Source: Bacteroides stercoris ATCC 43183
GTDB lineage: Bacteria > Bacteroidota > Bacteroidia > Bacteroidales > Bacteroidaceae
Direction: 5' to 3'
Assembly (NCBI RefSeq): GCF_025147325.1
Contig: NZ_CP102262.1
Span: 3,844,001 to 3,908,000, forward strand
DNA: 64,000 nt
A program made the position numbers and the translations under genes. Every line of letters begins with the position of its first letter. The first letter of the stretch is position 1. The notes under the pieces are model-generated. The model searched no databases and was not told the origin of the DNA. It worked only from the letters and a program-made list of their open reading frames with translations. Positions 18,967-28,002 of this stretch are shown here, piece after piece.

Positions 18967-20193
18967 ATGAAGAAAATTCTATTCATGGGAGTCATAGGAT
19001 TATTCCTGTTAGGCTCCTGCAACAGCAAGTCCGGTGAAGGACACAATCACGAAACGGAAGAACACGCCCATGCGGGACATGACCACGAAGGGCACGACCA
19101 TGAAAACGAAGGTCCCGGACACCACCATGACGACGGACACCACCACGGTGAGGAAGCCGTTGCCGCACATAGCGACGAAATCATATTGCCCCCGGCCAAA
19201 GCGCAGGCTGCCGGAGTAGCCGTAAGCACCATCGAACCGGACGTTTTCAATCAGGTGATTAAAACCAGCGGGCAGGTTATGGCCGCACAAGGCGACGAAA
19301 GCGTTGCCGTAGCTACCGTGGCAGGTGTCGTTTCTTTTCACGGAAAAGTCATAGAGGGCATGAGTGTCGGCAAAGATACTCCCCTCGTTGTGCTGTCGTC
19401 CAAGAATATGGCGGACGGCGACCCCGTACAAAGAGCGCGCATCGCTTACGAAACAGCCCGAAAAGAGTATGAACGGATGAAAGAACTTCTCCCCAATAAA
19501 ATCGTTTCGGAGAAAGACTTTGCTCAAGCCCGACAGACGTATGAGAATGCCCGTATCAGCTATGAAGCCGTTGCCAAGAACCATTCGGCCCAAGGGCAGG
19601 CAGTAACCTCTCCCATCAGCGGATACGTGAAAAACCTGTTGGTAAAGGAAGGCGATTATGTAACCGTGGGACAGCCGCTCGTAAGCATCACTCAAAACCG
19701 CAGACTGTTCCTGCGCGCCGATGTTTCGGAAAAATACTATCCGTATCTCCGCACCATCGGTTCCGCCAACTTCTGCACTCCCTACAACAATAAGGTATAT
19801 GCTCTGAAAGACCTGAACGGCCGCCTGCTCTCTTACGGAAAGGCATCGGGCGACAACGGTTATTATGTGCCCATCACTTTTGAATTCGACAACAAAGGGG
19901 ATATCATTCCCGGCTCATTTGTCGAGATATTCCTGCTCTCCTCGCCTATGGAGAATGTTATTTCGCTCCCCCATACGGCTCTGACCGAGGAACAAGGCAG
20001 CTTCTTCGTATACCTGCAAGTGGATGAGGAAGGATACAAGAAACAACTGGTCACTCTTGGAGCCGATAACGGCGAACGGGTACAAATCCTTTCCGGAGTC
20101 AAGGCAGGCGACAAAGTGGTGACTCAAGGCGCTTATCAGGTGAAACTTGCAGGCGCTACCAATGCAATTCCGGCACATAGCCACGAACACTAA
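18967..20193 (+). CDS. heavy-metal RND efflux periplasmic adaptor
   Basis: Membrane-fusion subunit linking an RND pump to its outer-membrane channel (CusB/CzcB type). It is a lipoprotein: LLGSC with Cys18. Residues ~24-62 contain 14 histidines in HxH and HHH groups, a metal-binding tail. Then come the first half-lipoyl segment, an alpha hairpin (about residues 155-200), the second lipoyl half and beta-barrel parts. The 408 residues are normal. The pump gene follows 11 bp downstream and an outer-membrane factor after that, forming a complete tripartite exporter. Confidence 0.93.
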   Translation: MKKILFMGVIGLFLLGSCNSKSGEGHNHETEEHAHAGHDHEGHDHENEGPGHHHDDGHHHGEEAVAAHSDEIILPPAKAQAAGVAVSTIEPDVFNQVIKTSGQVMAAQGDESVAVATVAGVVSFHGKVIEGMSVGKDTPLVVLSSKNMADGDPVQRARIAYETARKEYERMKELLPNKIVSEKDFAQARQTYENARISYEAVAKNHSAQGQAVTSPISGYVKNLLVKEGDYVTVGQPLVSITQNRRLFLRADVSEKYYPYLRTIGSANFCTPYNNKVYALKDLNGRLLSYGKASGDNGYYVPITFEFDNKGDIIPGSFVEIFLLSSPMENVISLPHTALTEEQGSFFVYLQVDEEGYKKQLVTLGADNGERVQILSGVKAGDKVVTQGAYQVKLAGATNAIPAHSHEH

Positions 20194-20204
20194 ACAGTAC
20201 AGTC

Positions 20205-23200
20205 ATGTTAAACAAGATAATACATTTCTCTCTTCAGAACCGCATACTGGTGCTGGTGGCATCGGTACTGCTGCTGATAGGCGGTACGTATACCGCAATG
20301 CACACGGAAGTGGATGTGTTTCCCGACCTGAATGCGCCAACCGTGGTTATCATGACCGAAGCCAACGGTATGGCAGCCGAGGAAGTGGAACAGTTGGTTA
20401 CTTTTCCTGTTGAAACGGCTGTAAACGGTGCTACGGGAGTACGACGGGTACGTTCCTCTTCCACCAACGGGTTTTCCGTTGTATGGGTTGAGTTCGACTG
20501 GGAAACGGATGTCTACCTGGCACGCCAGATTGTAAGCGAGAAACTGGCGGTTGTCAGCGAGTCCCTTCCCTCCAATGTAGGCAAGCCTACGCTTGGCCCG
20601 CAATCGTCTATCTTAGGCGAGATGCTGATTGTAGGACTTACCGCCGACTCGACTTCCATGCTCGACCTGCGCACCATAGCCGACTGGACTATCCGTCCGC
20701 GCCTTCTTTCTACCGGCGGCGTGGCGCAAGTTGCCGTACTTGGCGGCGACATCAAAGAGTATCAGATTCAACTCGACCCGGAACGGATGCGGCATTATGG
20801 CGTAACCCTTACCGAAGTGATGAACGTTACGCGTGAAATGAATCTGAACGCCAACGGCGGAGTGCTTTATGAATACGGAAACGAATACATCGTGCGCGGT
20901 GTCATCTCCACCGACCGGGTGGAGCAACTGGCAAAGGCTGTTGTCAAATTGCAGGACGGCAGTGTCCAGCCCGCAACGTCCAATGCTCCGTATTCCGCTT
21001 CCCCCATTTTGCTGGAAGACATTGCCGATGTACGTATCGGAGCCAAACTGCCGAAGCTGGGTACGGCTTCCGAACGCGGCAAGCCCGCCGTACTGCTGAC
21101 CGTAACCAAGCAACCCGCCACAAGCACGCTTGAACTGACCGACAAACTGGAAACATCCCTCAAGGACTTACAGAAGAACCTGCCGCCCGATGTAAAAGTC
21201 AGCACCGATATTTTCAGGCAAAGCCGCTTTATAGAAAGTTCCATCGGCAACGTACAGAAATCACTGTTTGAAGGCGGTATATTCGTTGTTATCGTACTGT
21301 TTCTGTTCCTTGCCAACGTACGGACTACCGTAATCTCGCTGGTGACGCTCCCCTTATCGCTGATAGCTTCGCTGCTGGCGTTGCACTATATGGGATTCAC
21401 CATCAACACAATGAGCCTCGGCGGTATGGCTATCGCCATCGGTTCGCTGGTGGACGATGCCATTGTCGATGTGGAGAACGTGTACAAACGCTTGCGGGAA
21501 AACCGGATGAAACCGGAAGCGGAACGCCTGCCGATACTGGAAGTCGTATTCAACGCTTCCAAAGAAGTGCGTATGCCTATCCTGAACTCCACGCTCATCA
21601 TCGTGGTAAGCTTCGTTCCTCTGTTTTTCCTGAGCGGCATGGAAGGCCGTATGCTTGTACCTTTGGGCATTGCCTTCATCGTGGCATTGGCAGCTTCTAC
21701 GGTTGTGGCACTGACGGTGACACCTGTATTGTGCTCCTACCTGCTGGGCAAAGAAAAGATAAAAGACGAAAAGCATTCCACCGGCGATTCGCCCGTAGCA
21801 CGCAAGATGAAAGAGTGGTACGGTGCAGCGCTTGCTTTTGTGCTGGGTCATAAGAAGAGCGTATTGGGCGGAACCATCGGTCTGTTTGCAGTGGCGCTTG
21901 CCTGCTTCTTCACATTGGGACGCTCGTTCCTGCCGCCGTTCAACGAAGGTTCGTTCACAATCAACATATCATCCCTGCCGGGCATTTCACTGGAAGAGAG
22001 CGACAAGATGGGACATCGTGCCGAAGAACTACTGCTTTCCATCCCCGAAATACAAACCGTAGCCCGCAAGACGGGACGTGCCGAACTGGATGAACATGCC
22101 TTAGGCGTGAACGTATCGGAAATCGAAGCTCCGTTCGAGCTGAAAGACCGTTCGCGCAGCGAGCTGGTGGCCGATGTACGTGAAAAGCTGGGTACGATTG
22201 TAGGCGCCAATGTGGAAATCGGCCAGCCTATCAGCCACCGTATCGATGCCATGCTGTCGGGTACGAAAGCCAATATAGCCATTAAGCTGTTCGGCGACGA
22301 TTTGAACCGCATGTTCGCTTTGGGCAATGAGATAAAGAATACCATTCAGGACATTCCCGGCATTGCCGACCTGAACGTGGAGCAACAGATTGAACGTCCG
22401 CAGCTTATCATCGCTCCCAAACGGGAAGTGCTTGCCAAATACGGCATCTCCTTACCGGAGTTTTCGGAGTTTGTCAACGTATGCCTTGCCGGCGAAACCG
22501 TATCCCAGGTATATGAAAAAGGAAAAAGTTTCGACCTCACCGTACGCGTAAAGGATGATTTGCGGGATGAGATGGAAAAGATACGTAACCTGATGCTCGA
22601 TACCGGCAACGGACAAAAGATACCGTTGAACTATGTAGCGGAAGTACGCTCGGCAATGGGACCTAACACTATCAGCCGCGAGAACGTGAAACGGAAAATC
22701 GTAATCTCCGCCAACGTTGCCGACCGCGACCTGCGCAGCGTGGTAAACGACATACAAGAGCGTGTGGACGCCTCGATAAAACTGCCGGAAGGCTATCACA
22801 TCGAATACGGCGGCCAGTTTGAAAGCGAACAGGCTGCAAGCCGCACGCTGGCTTTGACTTCATTCATGTCTATCGTAGTGATATTCCTGCTGCTGTACCA
22901 TGAGTTCCGTAGCGTAAAGGAAAGTGCGATTATCCTTATCAACCTGCCTTTGGCACTGATTGGCGGTGTATTCGCCCTGCTCGTCACAACGGGCGAAGTC
23001 AGTATTCCGGCTATCATCGGCTTTATCTCGCTCTTCGGTATCGCCACCCGAAACGGTATGCTGCTCATCAGTCATTACAACCACTTGCAGCAGGAAGAGG
23101 GATACGGTGTGTACGACAGCGTGATACGCGGTTCGCTGGACCGTTTGAATCCTATCCTGATGACGGCACTGTCCAGTGCGCTTGCATTGATTCCGTTGGC

Positions 23201-23351
23201 ACTCAGCGGCGACCTGCCCGGCAATGAAATACAAAGTCCCATGGCAAAAGTTATTCTGGGCGGATTGCTGACTTCCACTTTCCTGAACGGTTTCATCATT
23301 CCGATTGTTTACCTGATGATGCACGGAAAGAAAGAAGAGATGCATCCGTAA
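20205..23351 (+). CDS. CusA/CzcA-family heavy-metal RND transporter
   Basis: Proton-driven inner-membrane pump of a tripartite exporter. The 1048 residues include a first transmembrane helix near residues 10-30, large periplasmic loops, and the TM4 motif with VDDAIVDVENVYKRL, where the Asp pair and Glu fit heavy-metal (HME) RND pumps rather than drug pumps. The second half repeats the fold (QAASRTLALTSFMSIVVIF onward). Ion specificity cannot be fixed; Cu/Ag or Zn/Co/Cd are the options, and the neighbouring Cys/His-rich and RclA-like genes lean towards copper. Between adaptor and outer-membrane factor genes. Confidence 0.94.
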   Translation: MLNKIIHFSLQNRILVLVASVLLLIGGTYTAMHTEVDVFPDLNAPTVVIMTEANGMAAEEVEQLVTFPVETAVNGATGVRRVRSSSTNGFSVVWVEFDWETDVYLARQIVSEKLAVVSESLPSNVGKPTLGPQSSILGEMLIVGLTADSTSMLDLRTIADWTIRPRLLSTGGVAQVAVLGGDIKEYQIQLDPERMRHYGVTLTEVMNVTREMNLNANGGVLYEYGNEYIVRGVISTDRVEQLAKAVVKLQDGSVQPATSNAPYSASPILLEDIADVRIGAKLPKLGTASERGKPAVLLTVTKQPATSTLELTDKLETSLKDLQKNLPPDVKVSTDIFRQSRFIESSIGNVQKSLFEGGIFVVIVLFLFLANVRTTVISLVTLPLSLIASLLALHYMGFTINTMSLGGMAIAIGSLVDDAIVDVENVYKRLRENRMKPEAERLPILEVVFNASKEVRMPILNSTLIIVVSFVPLFFLSGMEGRMLVPLGIAFIVALAASTVVALTVTPVLCSYLLGKEKIKDEKHSTGDSPVARKMKEWYGAALAFVLGHKKSVLGGTIGLFAVALACFFTLGRSFLPPFNEGSFTINISSLPGISLEESDKMGHRAEELLLSIPEIQTVARKTGRAELDEHALGVNVSEIEAPFELKDRSRSELVADVREKLGTIVGANVEIGQPISHRIDAMLSGTKANIAIKLFGDDLNRMFALGNEIKNTIQDIPGIADLNVEQQIERPQLIIAPKREVLAKYGISLPEFSEFVNVCLAGETVSQVYEKGKSFDLTVRVKDDLRDEMEKIRNLMLDTGNGQKIPLNYVAEVRSAMGPNTISRENVKRKIVISANVADRDLRSVVNDIQERVDASIKLPEGYHIEYGGQFESEQAASRTLALTSFMSIVVIFLLLYHEFRSVKESAIILINLPLALIGGVFALLVTTGEVSIPAIIGFISLFGIATRNGMLLISHYNHLQQEEGYGVYDSVIRGSLDRLNPILMTALSSALALIPLALSGDLPGNEIQSPMAKVILGGLLTSTFLNGFIIPIVYLMMHGKKEEMHP

Positions 23352-23408
23352 TGGCTCCGGACAGCCATCCCGTTATAACGATCAATAAATAATTTAATAA
23401 CAGAAGAT

Positions 23409-24638
23409 ATGAAGCAACTATTTATATTCACCGCCACCATCCTCGCCTGCATGGGGATGAGGGCGCAGGAAACCGGCATTGACTCCGTGCTTCGCCAGAT
23501 AGAAGCCAACAACAAGGAGTTGCAAGCCAATGCACAACTTATCTCATCACAGAAGCTGAAGAGCAGGACCGAAAACAACCTGCCGGATCCCACCCTCTCA
23601 TATGCCCATCTCTGGGACTCTAAAAACAGCGGCAAAACCGTAGGGGAAATGGTGGTTTCCCAAAGCTTCGACTTTCCCACCTTATACATAACAAGAGGAA
23701 AGATGAACCGTCTCAAAACCGGAGCACTGGATGCACAGGCGGCAACCATGCGCCAGCAGATATTGCTGCAAGCCAAAGAAGTGTGCCTGGACATCATCAT
23801 GCTGCAACACCAGCAGGAGTTGCTCGATGCACGGCTGAAGAATGCAGAGGAGCTGGCCGCCATGTATGCCAAACGGCTGGCTACGGGAGATGCCAATGCC
23901 CTGGAAACAAATAAAATCAATCTGGAACTGTTGAACGTACGTACCGAATCGCGCATGAACAGTACTGCCCTGAACAATAAAATCAAGGAACTGCTGGTAC
24001 TGAACAGCAACCAGCCGCTTACTCCCGGACGTCCCTTCCCCGACGGCCCCACCGTACCTACCGCCAAAGCCCTCGGACTGACGGACTATCCCCTGGTTCC
24101 GTTGCCAACCGATTTCCATCGGGTATGCAGCGAACTGCTTGCCGCCGATCCCTCTCTGCAATCATTCGACAGCGAAAGCGCCGCAGCCCGCAAGTTCATC
24201 TCAGCAAGCAAGCAAGGGTGGCTGCCGAAACTGGAGTTGGGCTATCGTCGCAATACCGAATCGGGACATCCGCTGAACGGTGTTGTCGTAGGCTTCTCTT
24301 TCCCGCTGTTCTCAAATAAAGGAAAAGTGAAGATAGCCAAAGCCCAAGCCATGAACATCGACTTCCAGAAAGATAATGCAAGAGTAAAAGCAAGCTCCGA
24401 GTTATGGCAGCTCTACGAAGAAGCCCGTAACCTGGACGCTTCCATGCAGGAATACAAACGGACCTTTCAGGAACAGCAGGACCTGACTTTACTGAAACAG
24501 GCTCTTGTAGGCGGACAAATCAGTATGATAGAGTATTTCGTCGAAGTTTCGGTCGTTTACCAAAGCAAAACAAATCTCCTGCAACTGGAAAACCAATACC
24601 AGAAAGCAATGGCGCGGATATATAAGAACGAACTGTGA
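23409..24638 (+). CDS. TolC-family outer-membrane efflux protein
   Basis: Outer-membrane channel of the preceding RND pump. A signal peptide ending MGMRAQE (cleavage near residue 20) is followed by two OEP repeats rich in long helices, for example around residues 110-185 and 300-400. The 409 residues are short for the family but common for CzcC-like proteins of Bacteroidota. It lies 57 bp after the pump gene. The convergent rRNA methyltransferase gene ends only 16 bp away, leaving no room for a separate terminator. Confidence 0.92.
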   Translation: MKQLFIFTATILACMGMRAQETGIDSVLRQIEANNKELQANAQLISSQKLKSRTENNLPDPTLSYAHLWDSKNSGKTVGEMVVSQSFDFPTLYITRGKMNRLKTGALDAQAATMRQQILLQAKEVCLDIIMLQHQQELLDARLKNAEELAAMYAKRLATGDANALETNKINLELLNVRTESRMNSTALNNKIKELLVLNSNQPLTPGRPFPDGPTVPTAKALGLTDYPLVPLPTDFHRVCSELLAADPSLQSFDSESAAARKFISASKQGWLPKLELGYRRNTESGHPLNGVVVGFSFPLFSNKGKVKIAKAQAMNIDFQKDNARVKASSELWQLYEEARNLDASMQEYKRTFQEQQDLTLLKQALVGGQISMIEYFVEVSVVYQSKTNLLQLENQYQKAMARIYKNEL

Positions 24639-24654
24639 TGAAGGTGGAATCAAG

Positions 24655-26133
24655 TCAAGAATGCACTTTCACCACCGTCTCCGGCAAATAGCCGCTACGG
24701 ATACGCCACTCCTGCGGATAAAGATTATTGGCACGGTTACCTATATTCTTGACAAAGCCGAGAGGCACATGCTTATATGTCAGCAAAACAACTCCGCGAG
24801 GGGCTGCATCCGAAAGGGTGACAGCCTCTTTGCGTAAATAGGCAATGGCCTGTTCATACGATATTTCTTCACAAGGGAAAGCATCCGATACCAATATCCC
24901 GCTCACAGCCAAGGCATGACAGGGAATCCAATCCTTGCCTTTCTGTCCGGCAATCTCCAATCCAGCCTGTACAATACGTAAGGACGACTGCAATGCAGAC
25001 AGTTCCGGAAGATAACATTTTGGGAAAGCGCTGACATTGCCGCCTTTCTGGATAAACTCATACTTATCCGCAGTAAAAATCCACTTCTGCAATATCGCAA
25101 GCTGCTCCTTGGAAAGTCCCGGAGTTTGCTTCCCTTTTCCCTGGACTTTACGTCCTTTTTCCCTGGACTTTTCTACTCTGAGCCCTGGAGTTTCAGGAGC
25201 AATTGCCAGGGAAATGAGTTGCTTATCCCCGGAGTTTCGGACGCTCATGCCCGGCTTCCGGAGAACTGCCAGAAAGAAGCCTTCTCCCTGCGTCTTATGA
25301 GGCAGGAAACGATAAACAGGAAAGGATTCTCCCTGCAACAAATTACCCGTTATATTCCACTCTTCCGCAACATCGAGCGGAAGCACCTCTGCACCGAATT
25401 CATCCCTTATCCAACGGATGTTTTCTTCGTTTTCCTTTGTGTTATAAGTACAAGTGCTATATATCAGTATGCCGCCCGGTTTCAGACAAGGCCAGATATC
25501 CGCAATAATTCTCCGCTGCCGCTGCCGGCAGATTTCCACATTCTCCGGGTTCCACTCGCTTATGGCAACAGGGTCTTTGCGGAACATACCCTCACCGGAG
25601 CAGGGCACGTCCGTCAATATCACGTCGAAGAAATCTTCCAGCGGTGTAAAGTCCGACGGATCGCTATTGGTAACCACCACATCGGGATGCCCCCACTTGG
25701 TCAGATTCTCGGCAAGTATCTGAGAGCGGTTGCGGATAACCTCATTGGCTATCAGCAGACTATTGTCGGGAAGGAGGCTTCGGATATGCGTCGACTTACC
25801 GCCCGGAGCGGCGCAAAGGTCGAGCATCACTACCGGTTCCTCACCCATATACTGCTTCAGAGCCTGTTCAACAAACATGGACGAAGCTTCCTGTACATAA
25901 TAACAGCCCGCATGGAACAAGGGATCAAAAGTAAATGTCGGGCGTTCTTCCAGGTAAAAACCGGAAGTACACCAGGGAACGGCATGTTCTCCGGAGCGGA
26001 AAGCAAAAGGTTTCAGCGGATTCAACCGGATGCTGACGGATTGCTCCGATTCCAGAGAAGTCACTAATTCCTTATAATCCTCATCTCCCAAAAGAGTGCG
26101 GGTATAGTCTGCAAAAGAAACGGGTAGTTCCAT
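24655..26133 (-). CDS. rsmF: RsmF-like rRNA cytosine-C5 methyltransferase
   Basis: Transfers a methyl group from S-adenosylmethionine to cytosine C5 in rRNA (NOL1/NOP2/sun family). SAM-binding MLDLCAAPGGKSTH is near residues 108-121, and the catalytic and release cysteines lie in DVPCSGEGMFRKD and STCTYN. A C-terminal RNA-binding part with GNRANNLYPQEWRIRSGY fits RsmF rather than RsmB. The 492 residues include a low-complexity linker (genomic 25119-25215) rich in Lys, Arg and Gly and made of repeated DNA words. The exact target base is inferred from family. Confidence 0.88.
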   Translation of the reverse strand: MELPVSFADYTRTLLGDEDYKELVTSLESEQSVSIRLNPLKPFAFRSGEHAVPWCTSGFYLEERPTFTFDPLFHAGCYYVQEASSMFVEQALKQYMGEEPVVMLDLCAAPGGKSTHIRSLLPDNSLLIANEVIRNRSQILAENLTKWGHPDVVVTNSDPSDFTPLEDFFDVILTDVPCSGEGMFRKDPVAISEWNPENVEICRQRQRRIIADIWPCLKPGGILIYSTCTYNTKENEENIRWIRDEFGAEVLPLDVAEEWNITGNLLQGESFPVYRFLPHKTQGEGFFLAVLRKPGMSVRNSGDKQLISLAIAPETPGLRVEKSREKGRKVQGKGKQTPGLSKEQLAILQKWIFTADKYEFIQKGGNVSAFPKCYLPELSALQSSLRIVQAGLEIAGQKGKDWIPCHALAVSGILVSDAFPCEEISYEQAIAYLRKEAVTLSDAAPRGVVLLTYKHVPLGFVKNIGNRANNLYPQEWRIRSGYLPETVVKVHS

Positions 26134-26153
26134 AGGTTTTACTTTTTAAATAC

Positions 26154-26162
26154 GCAAAGGTA
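26154..26162 (-). promoter_or_regulatory. -7 box of the rRNA methyltransferase gene
   Basis: Minus strand reads TACCTTTGC, 20 bp before the start codon, a perfect match to TAnnTTTGC. Confidence 0.6.
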
Positions 26163-26279
26163 GTATAAATATTTTGCGGTTGATAATAGCTTTTCTAAAA
26201 AAAATGTCGTCTCTTTGCAACTTTCCAAGCAAATGGGTACGTCTAACACACAAAGAAACCTATAAAAACAAAAAACAGC

Positions 26280-26963
26280 ATGATTATGAAACGCATTATC
26301 TTCGCACTGACAACCGCCTTAATGCTTTGCACATTGGCACAAGGAAAGAACCGGACCGTTACGGAGAATGACAGTCTGGGAAACAAACAAAGAGTCATAG
26401 AATTGAAGGATACCGTGATTGACGGAAAAGCCGTTACGGACACCCTTAGCATCATGACTTACGAAAACAGTTCAAACAGTAACTCAGAAAGTGACGATGA
26501 TTACAAGCATCATAGCAGTGCTTACGATTTCGGCTGGAATATCGGACATGCCACGAGAGACGCAGTCATTGCGATTACAGCCATTGTGTTCGTTTTCGGC
26601 TTTCCTTTAATCATCGTATTCATCATCTTTTTCTTCCGCTACAAAAACCGGAAGGCCAAATACCGCCTGGTGGAACAAGCATTAGCCAGCGGACAACCGC
26701 TGCCGGAAAATCTGTTTAAAGAAGCCGATTCGACAGATATCCGCAGTAAAGGAATCAAGAATGTGTTCGTCGGTATCGGGCTGTTCATATTCCTCTGGGC
26801 CATTACCGAAGAATTCGGACTTGGCTGCATAGGCCTGCTTGTCATGTTCACAGGCTTCGGACAGCTCGTCATCTACTATACGCAGCAAGACAGAGCCCCT
26901 AAAAGCAATGATAAATCCGATAATGCAAGAACCGTCTTTCCGGAAAAGAATGCAGAAAAATGA
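26280..26963 (+). CDS. membrane protein with DUF6249-like domain
   Basis: First gene of a three-gene set with a sigma factor. The 227-residue product (an alternative ATG is at 26286) has a signal peptide, a hydrophilic segment to about residue 75, one hydrophobic helix near 98-121 (IVFVFGFPLIIVFIIFFF), a cytoplasmic stretch with ALASGQPLPENLF, and two more hydrophobic helices near 157-200. The ALASGQPLPE segment recurs in Bacteroidota proteins annotated DUF6249. It overlaps the sigma factor by 4 bp (ATGA), so translation is probably coupled. A signal-sensing role is possible. Confidence 0.75.
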   Translation: MIMKRIIFALTTALMLCTLAQGKNRTVTENDSLGNKQRVIELKDTVIDGKAVTDTLSIMTYENSSNSNSESDDDYKHHSSAYDFGWNIGHATRDAVIAITAIVFVFGFPLIIVFIIFFFRYKNRKAKYRLVEQALASGQPLPENLFKEADSTDIRSKGIKNVFVGIGLFIFLWAITEEFGLGCIGLLVMFTGFGQLVIYYTQQDRAPKSNDKSDNARTVFPEKNAEK

Positions 26964-27508
26964 GTCAGCTCAATGATATATCGTTAGTCGCACAGGTCGT
27001 GGTGTTTCGCAACACCAGGGCCTTCGACCGGTTAGTAGGAAAGTACCAGTCGTCCGTACGGCGTTTTTTTCTGCACCTGACTTGTGGCGACAGCGAATTG
27101 AGCGATGACCTGGCGCAAGATACATTCATTAAAGCATACACCAATCTCTCCTCATTCAAAAACCTGTCCAGTTTCTCCACCTGGCTCTACCGTATTGCTT
27201 ATAATGTATTTTATGATTATCTTCGCACCCGTAAGGAGACCGACAGTCTGGAAACACTCCGGGTAGACGCTCAATACAGTACGCAGCAAAACGACATAGG
27301 GCGGCACATGGACATTTACCGTGCGCTGAATATGCTGAAAGAAACAGAACGGACCTGTATCACTCTTTTTTATATGGAAGACCAAAGTATAGAGAAGATT
27401 GCAGACATTACCGGCTACCCGACAGGAACAGTAAAAAGCCACCTGTCGCGGGCCAAAGAAAAAATGGCTACCTACTTAAAACAAAATGGTTATGACGGAA
27501 AACAATGA
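26960..27508 (+). CDS. ECF-type RNA polymerase sigma factor
   Basis: A 182-residue sigma-70 family factor with region 2 (about residues 20-85, DDLAQDTFIKAYTNL and FSTWLYRIAYNVFYDYLR) and region 4 (about 120-175, with ITGYPTGTVKSHLSRAKEKM as the DNA-binding helix-turn-helix), and no region 3. It should direct polymerase to a small regulon in response to an envelope signal. Overlaps with both neighbours indicate one transcript with the DUF6249-like and DUF5056-like membrane proteins, of which the latter may restrain it. Confidence 0.93.
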   Translation: MSQLNDISLVAQVVVFRNTRAFDRLVGKYQSSVRRFFLHLTCGDSELSDDLAQDTFIKAYTNLSSFKNLSSFSTWLYRIAYNVFYDYLRTRKETDSLETLRVDAQYSTQQNDIGRHMDIYRALNMLKETERTCITLFYMEDQSIEKIADITGYPTGTVKSHLSRAKEKMATYLKQNGYDGKQ

Positions 27509-27818
27509 TAAACTCCTGATTGATTTCTTTGCCGAAAACCGGCAGGAAATACCCGACAATGGCTTCACCCGCCGTGTGATGCGCCATTTGCCCGACCGTA
27601 CCCGACGGATTTCACAAGTATGGGTTACGTTCTGTTTCATGCTGGCATTAGTGCTGTTCTTTGTTTTCGACGGATTGCAACAGGTATTGGGTACACTTCG
27701 TGAAACACTCACCGCCGCTGTTCAAAACGGAGTCACCGAACTTGATCCCAAATCTTTATTGGTTGCAGGCATAGTATTACTCTTCCTGCTCTATCGCAAA
27801 ATATGTTCATTGGCTTAA
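27486..27818 (+). CDS. DUF5056-like small membrane protein, possible anti-sigma factor
   Basis: A 110-residue protein; ATG codons at 27486 and 27492 are both possible starts and both overlap the sigma gene. Residues 1-45 are hydrophilic with NRQEIPDNGFTRRVMRHLP, resembling Bacteroides DUF5056 proteins. Two hydrophobic helices follow (about 46-65 and 90-107). A short cytoplasmic head followed by membrane helices, encoded directly after an ECF sigma factor, is the usual layout of an anti-sigma factor. That function is inferred from position only. Confidence 0.75.
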   Translation: MVMTENNDKLLIDFFAENRQEIPDNGFTRRVMRHLPDRTRRISQVWVTFCFMLALVLFFVFDGLQQVLGTLRETLTAAVQNGVTELDPKSLLVAGIVLLFLLYRKICSLA

Positions 27819-27883
27819 ACGCTTTGGAAATCGCAAACGGTAATTTCCTCATAGAATAAATAAACTTCCTTACAGAACAATAC

Positions 27884-27928
27884 AATCAACCCCTACCTTG
27901 TTAATAAAAGGTAAGGGTTGATTTTTTT
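27884..27928 (+). terminator. intrinsic terminator after the sigma-factor operon
   Basis: Arms AATCAACCCCTACCTT and AAGGTAAGGGTTGATT form a near-perfect 16-bp stem followed by a run of seven T, 66 bp after the DUF5056-like gene. Confidence 0.85.
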
Positions 27929-27961
27929 ATAAACAAATGAACATATCTCAATGATATATTG

Positions 27962-27970
27962 TATATTTGC
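27962..27970 (+). promoter_or_regulatory. -7 box of the phospholipase D gene
   Basis: Reads TATATTTGC, 32 bp before the proposed TTG start codon; a perfect TAnnTTTGC match. Confidence 0.6.
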
Positions 27971-28002
27971 GAACTCATAAAACTAAATAAACTTATAAAG
28001 TT

